This document shows, one piece after another, positions 63,617-64,000 of a stretch of 64,000 nucleotides of DNA. Positions within the stretch are counted from its first letter, which is position 1, and every line of letters begins with the position of its first letter. The DNA comes from Callipepla californica brunnescens (lineage: Eukaryota > Chordata > Aves > Galliformes > Odontophoridae). The DNA lies in contig JALIRH010000094.1 in assembly GCA_023055505.1 (NCBI GenBank), forward strand, positions 1,179,078 to 1,243,077, in the 5' to 3' direction. A program made the translations under genes and the position numbers. The notes beneath the pieces are model-generated. The model made no database searches. It was not told the origin of the DNA and saw only the letters and a list, made by a program, of their open reading frames with translations.

Positions 63617-64000
63617 GTCATGGTTTTATGATATTTTGGCATTGGTATTCCACATTATGACATCATGTAGTGCATTAAGAGTTAAAGAGTTAATACTCCA
63701 GCTCCATGGATCATTGATAATTGTGGGTATACCCTGTCTCAGAAGAGAAGAAGAGCTACATTCCTCAGAGGACTTTGCGATGCTTTGCATTTTTACGTAT
63801 TTCTGCTCAGAGTGAAAAGATAAAAACTGTCTGTGGTCATGGGACCATTGCTCTTTCCTTTGGGATCGACTCAGCAGTGGGTGCTCGCTGCCGTCTTGCC
63901 TTCAGCGTTAGCGTGAGGCCTTCGGTTTATCTCTCTTGCTCATTTTATTTGATTGATTAGCTTTAATTACAATTATATTGTATTATATTGTGTTATTTTG
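63617..64000 (+). mobile_element. Partial long terminal repeat of an endogenous retroelement (runs off the window)
   Basis: The segment starts with TG (tgtcatggttttatga) and has a base composition unlike the preceding intron, with CpGs toward its right side (gggatcgactc, ctcgctgccgtc, agcgttagcgtg). A TATA-like gataaaaa is at 63819-63826. The order of features resembles a U3-R region of an avian endogenous retroviral LTR. The right end, any internal region and a target duplication are beyond base 64000. The family is not identified with certainty, and no viral gene is present in the window. Confidence 0.5.

Larger units (their letters stand above)
41352..64000 (-). other. 3' part of a large GLIS3 intron, running off the window
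   Basis: Everything upstream (in transcription order) of the finger 3/4 exon. No frame here encodes the expected GLIS3 N-terminus or fingers 1 and 2, so the next exon should lie beyond base 64000. The intron would then exceed 22.6 kb. It has fewer transposons than the 24-39 kb intron: CR1 pieces at 49960-50152, 52470-52550, 56655-56906 and 59895-60583, one mariner derivative, and an LTR at the end. Long repeat-free stretches (about 42000-49000 and 50200-52400) may hold regulatory elements. Confidence 0.75.

Noticed and set aside
1..64000. Search for tRNA, rRNA, CRISPR, bacterial or phage-like systems
   Set aside because: None is seen. The sequence is ordinary avian genic DNA, and no cluster suggests a novel system.

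Overview
The window is vertebrate nuclear DNA, almost certainly from a galliform bird (chicken or a close relative). It is AT-rich, has long introns and carries many CR1 LINE copies, whose 3' ends read like TTCTATGATTCTATGA. It also holds internally deleted mariner elements of the Galluhop type and one partial LTR. None of this resembles a prokaryote, and there are no operons, CRISPR arrays or plasmid features.

The only cellular gene I can support is the 3' half of GLIS3, a Krueppel-like zinc-finger transcription factor, on the minus strand. Seven coding exons join with canonical GT-AG junctions and consistent phases into 356 residues plus a stop. In transcription order they are 41351-41190, 39818-39708, 24210-24069, 17510-17348, 8334-8162, 3797-3615 and 2462-2326. 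The first two encode the end of zinc finger 3 and all of fingers 4 and 5. The other five encode the proline/serine/glutamine-rich C-terminal region, ending in QLSSVYTEG. The exons for the N-terminus and for fingers 1, 2 and the start of 3 are not in the window and should lie beyond base 64000. GLIS3 lies at human 9p24, a segment that corresponds to the chicken Z chromosome, so Z linkage is likely (inference).

Layout: 1-510 is a minus-strand CR1 fragment. About 660-2325 is the inferred GLIS3 3' UTR, with a long CT/GA tract. From 2326 to 41351 the seven exons are separated by introns of 1.15, 4.4, 9.0, 6.6, 15.5 and 1.4 kb. From 41352 to the end is the 3' part of a very large intron. The introns hold CR1 copies in both orientations, three mariner derivatives, simple repeats (notably 28 perfect TCTCC units at 31841-31980) and an LTR starting near 63617 that runs off the end. 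The longest open reading frame, at 36632-37966, is a CR1 reverse-transcriptase remnant with a damaged catalytic motif and a downstream frameshift.

I see no previously undescribed biological system. The items most worth checking are a well-formed but unassigned 71-bp exon-like segment (5927-5997) whose inclusion would truncate GLIS3, three repeat-poor intronic stretches that look like conserved non-coding elements, and the pure purine pentanucleotide array.
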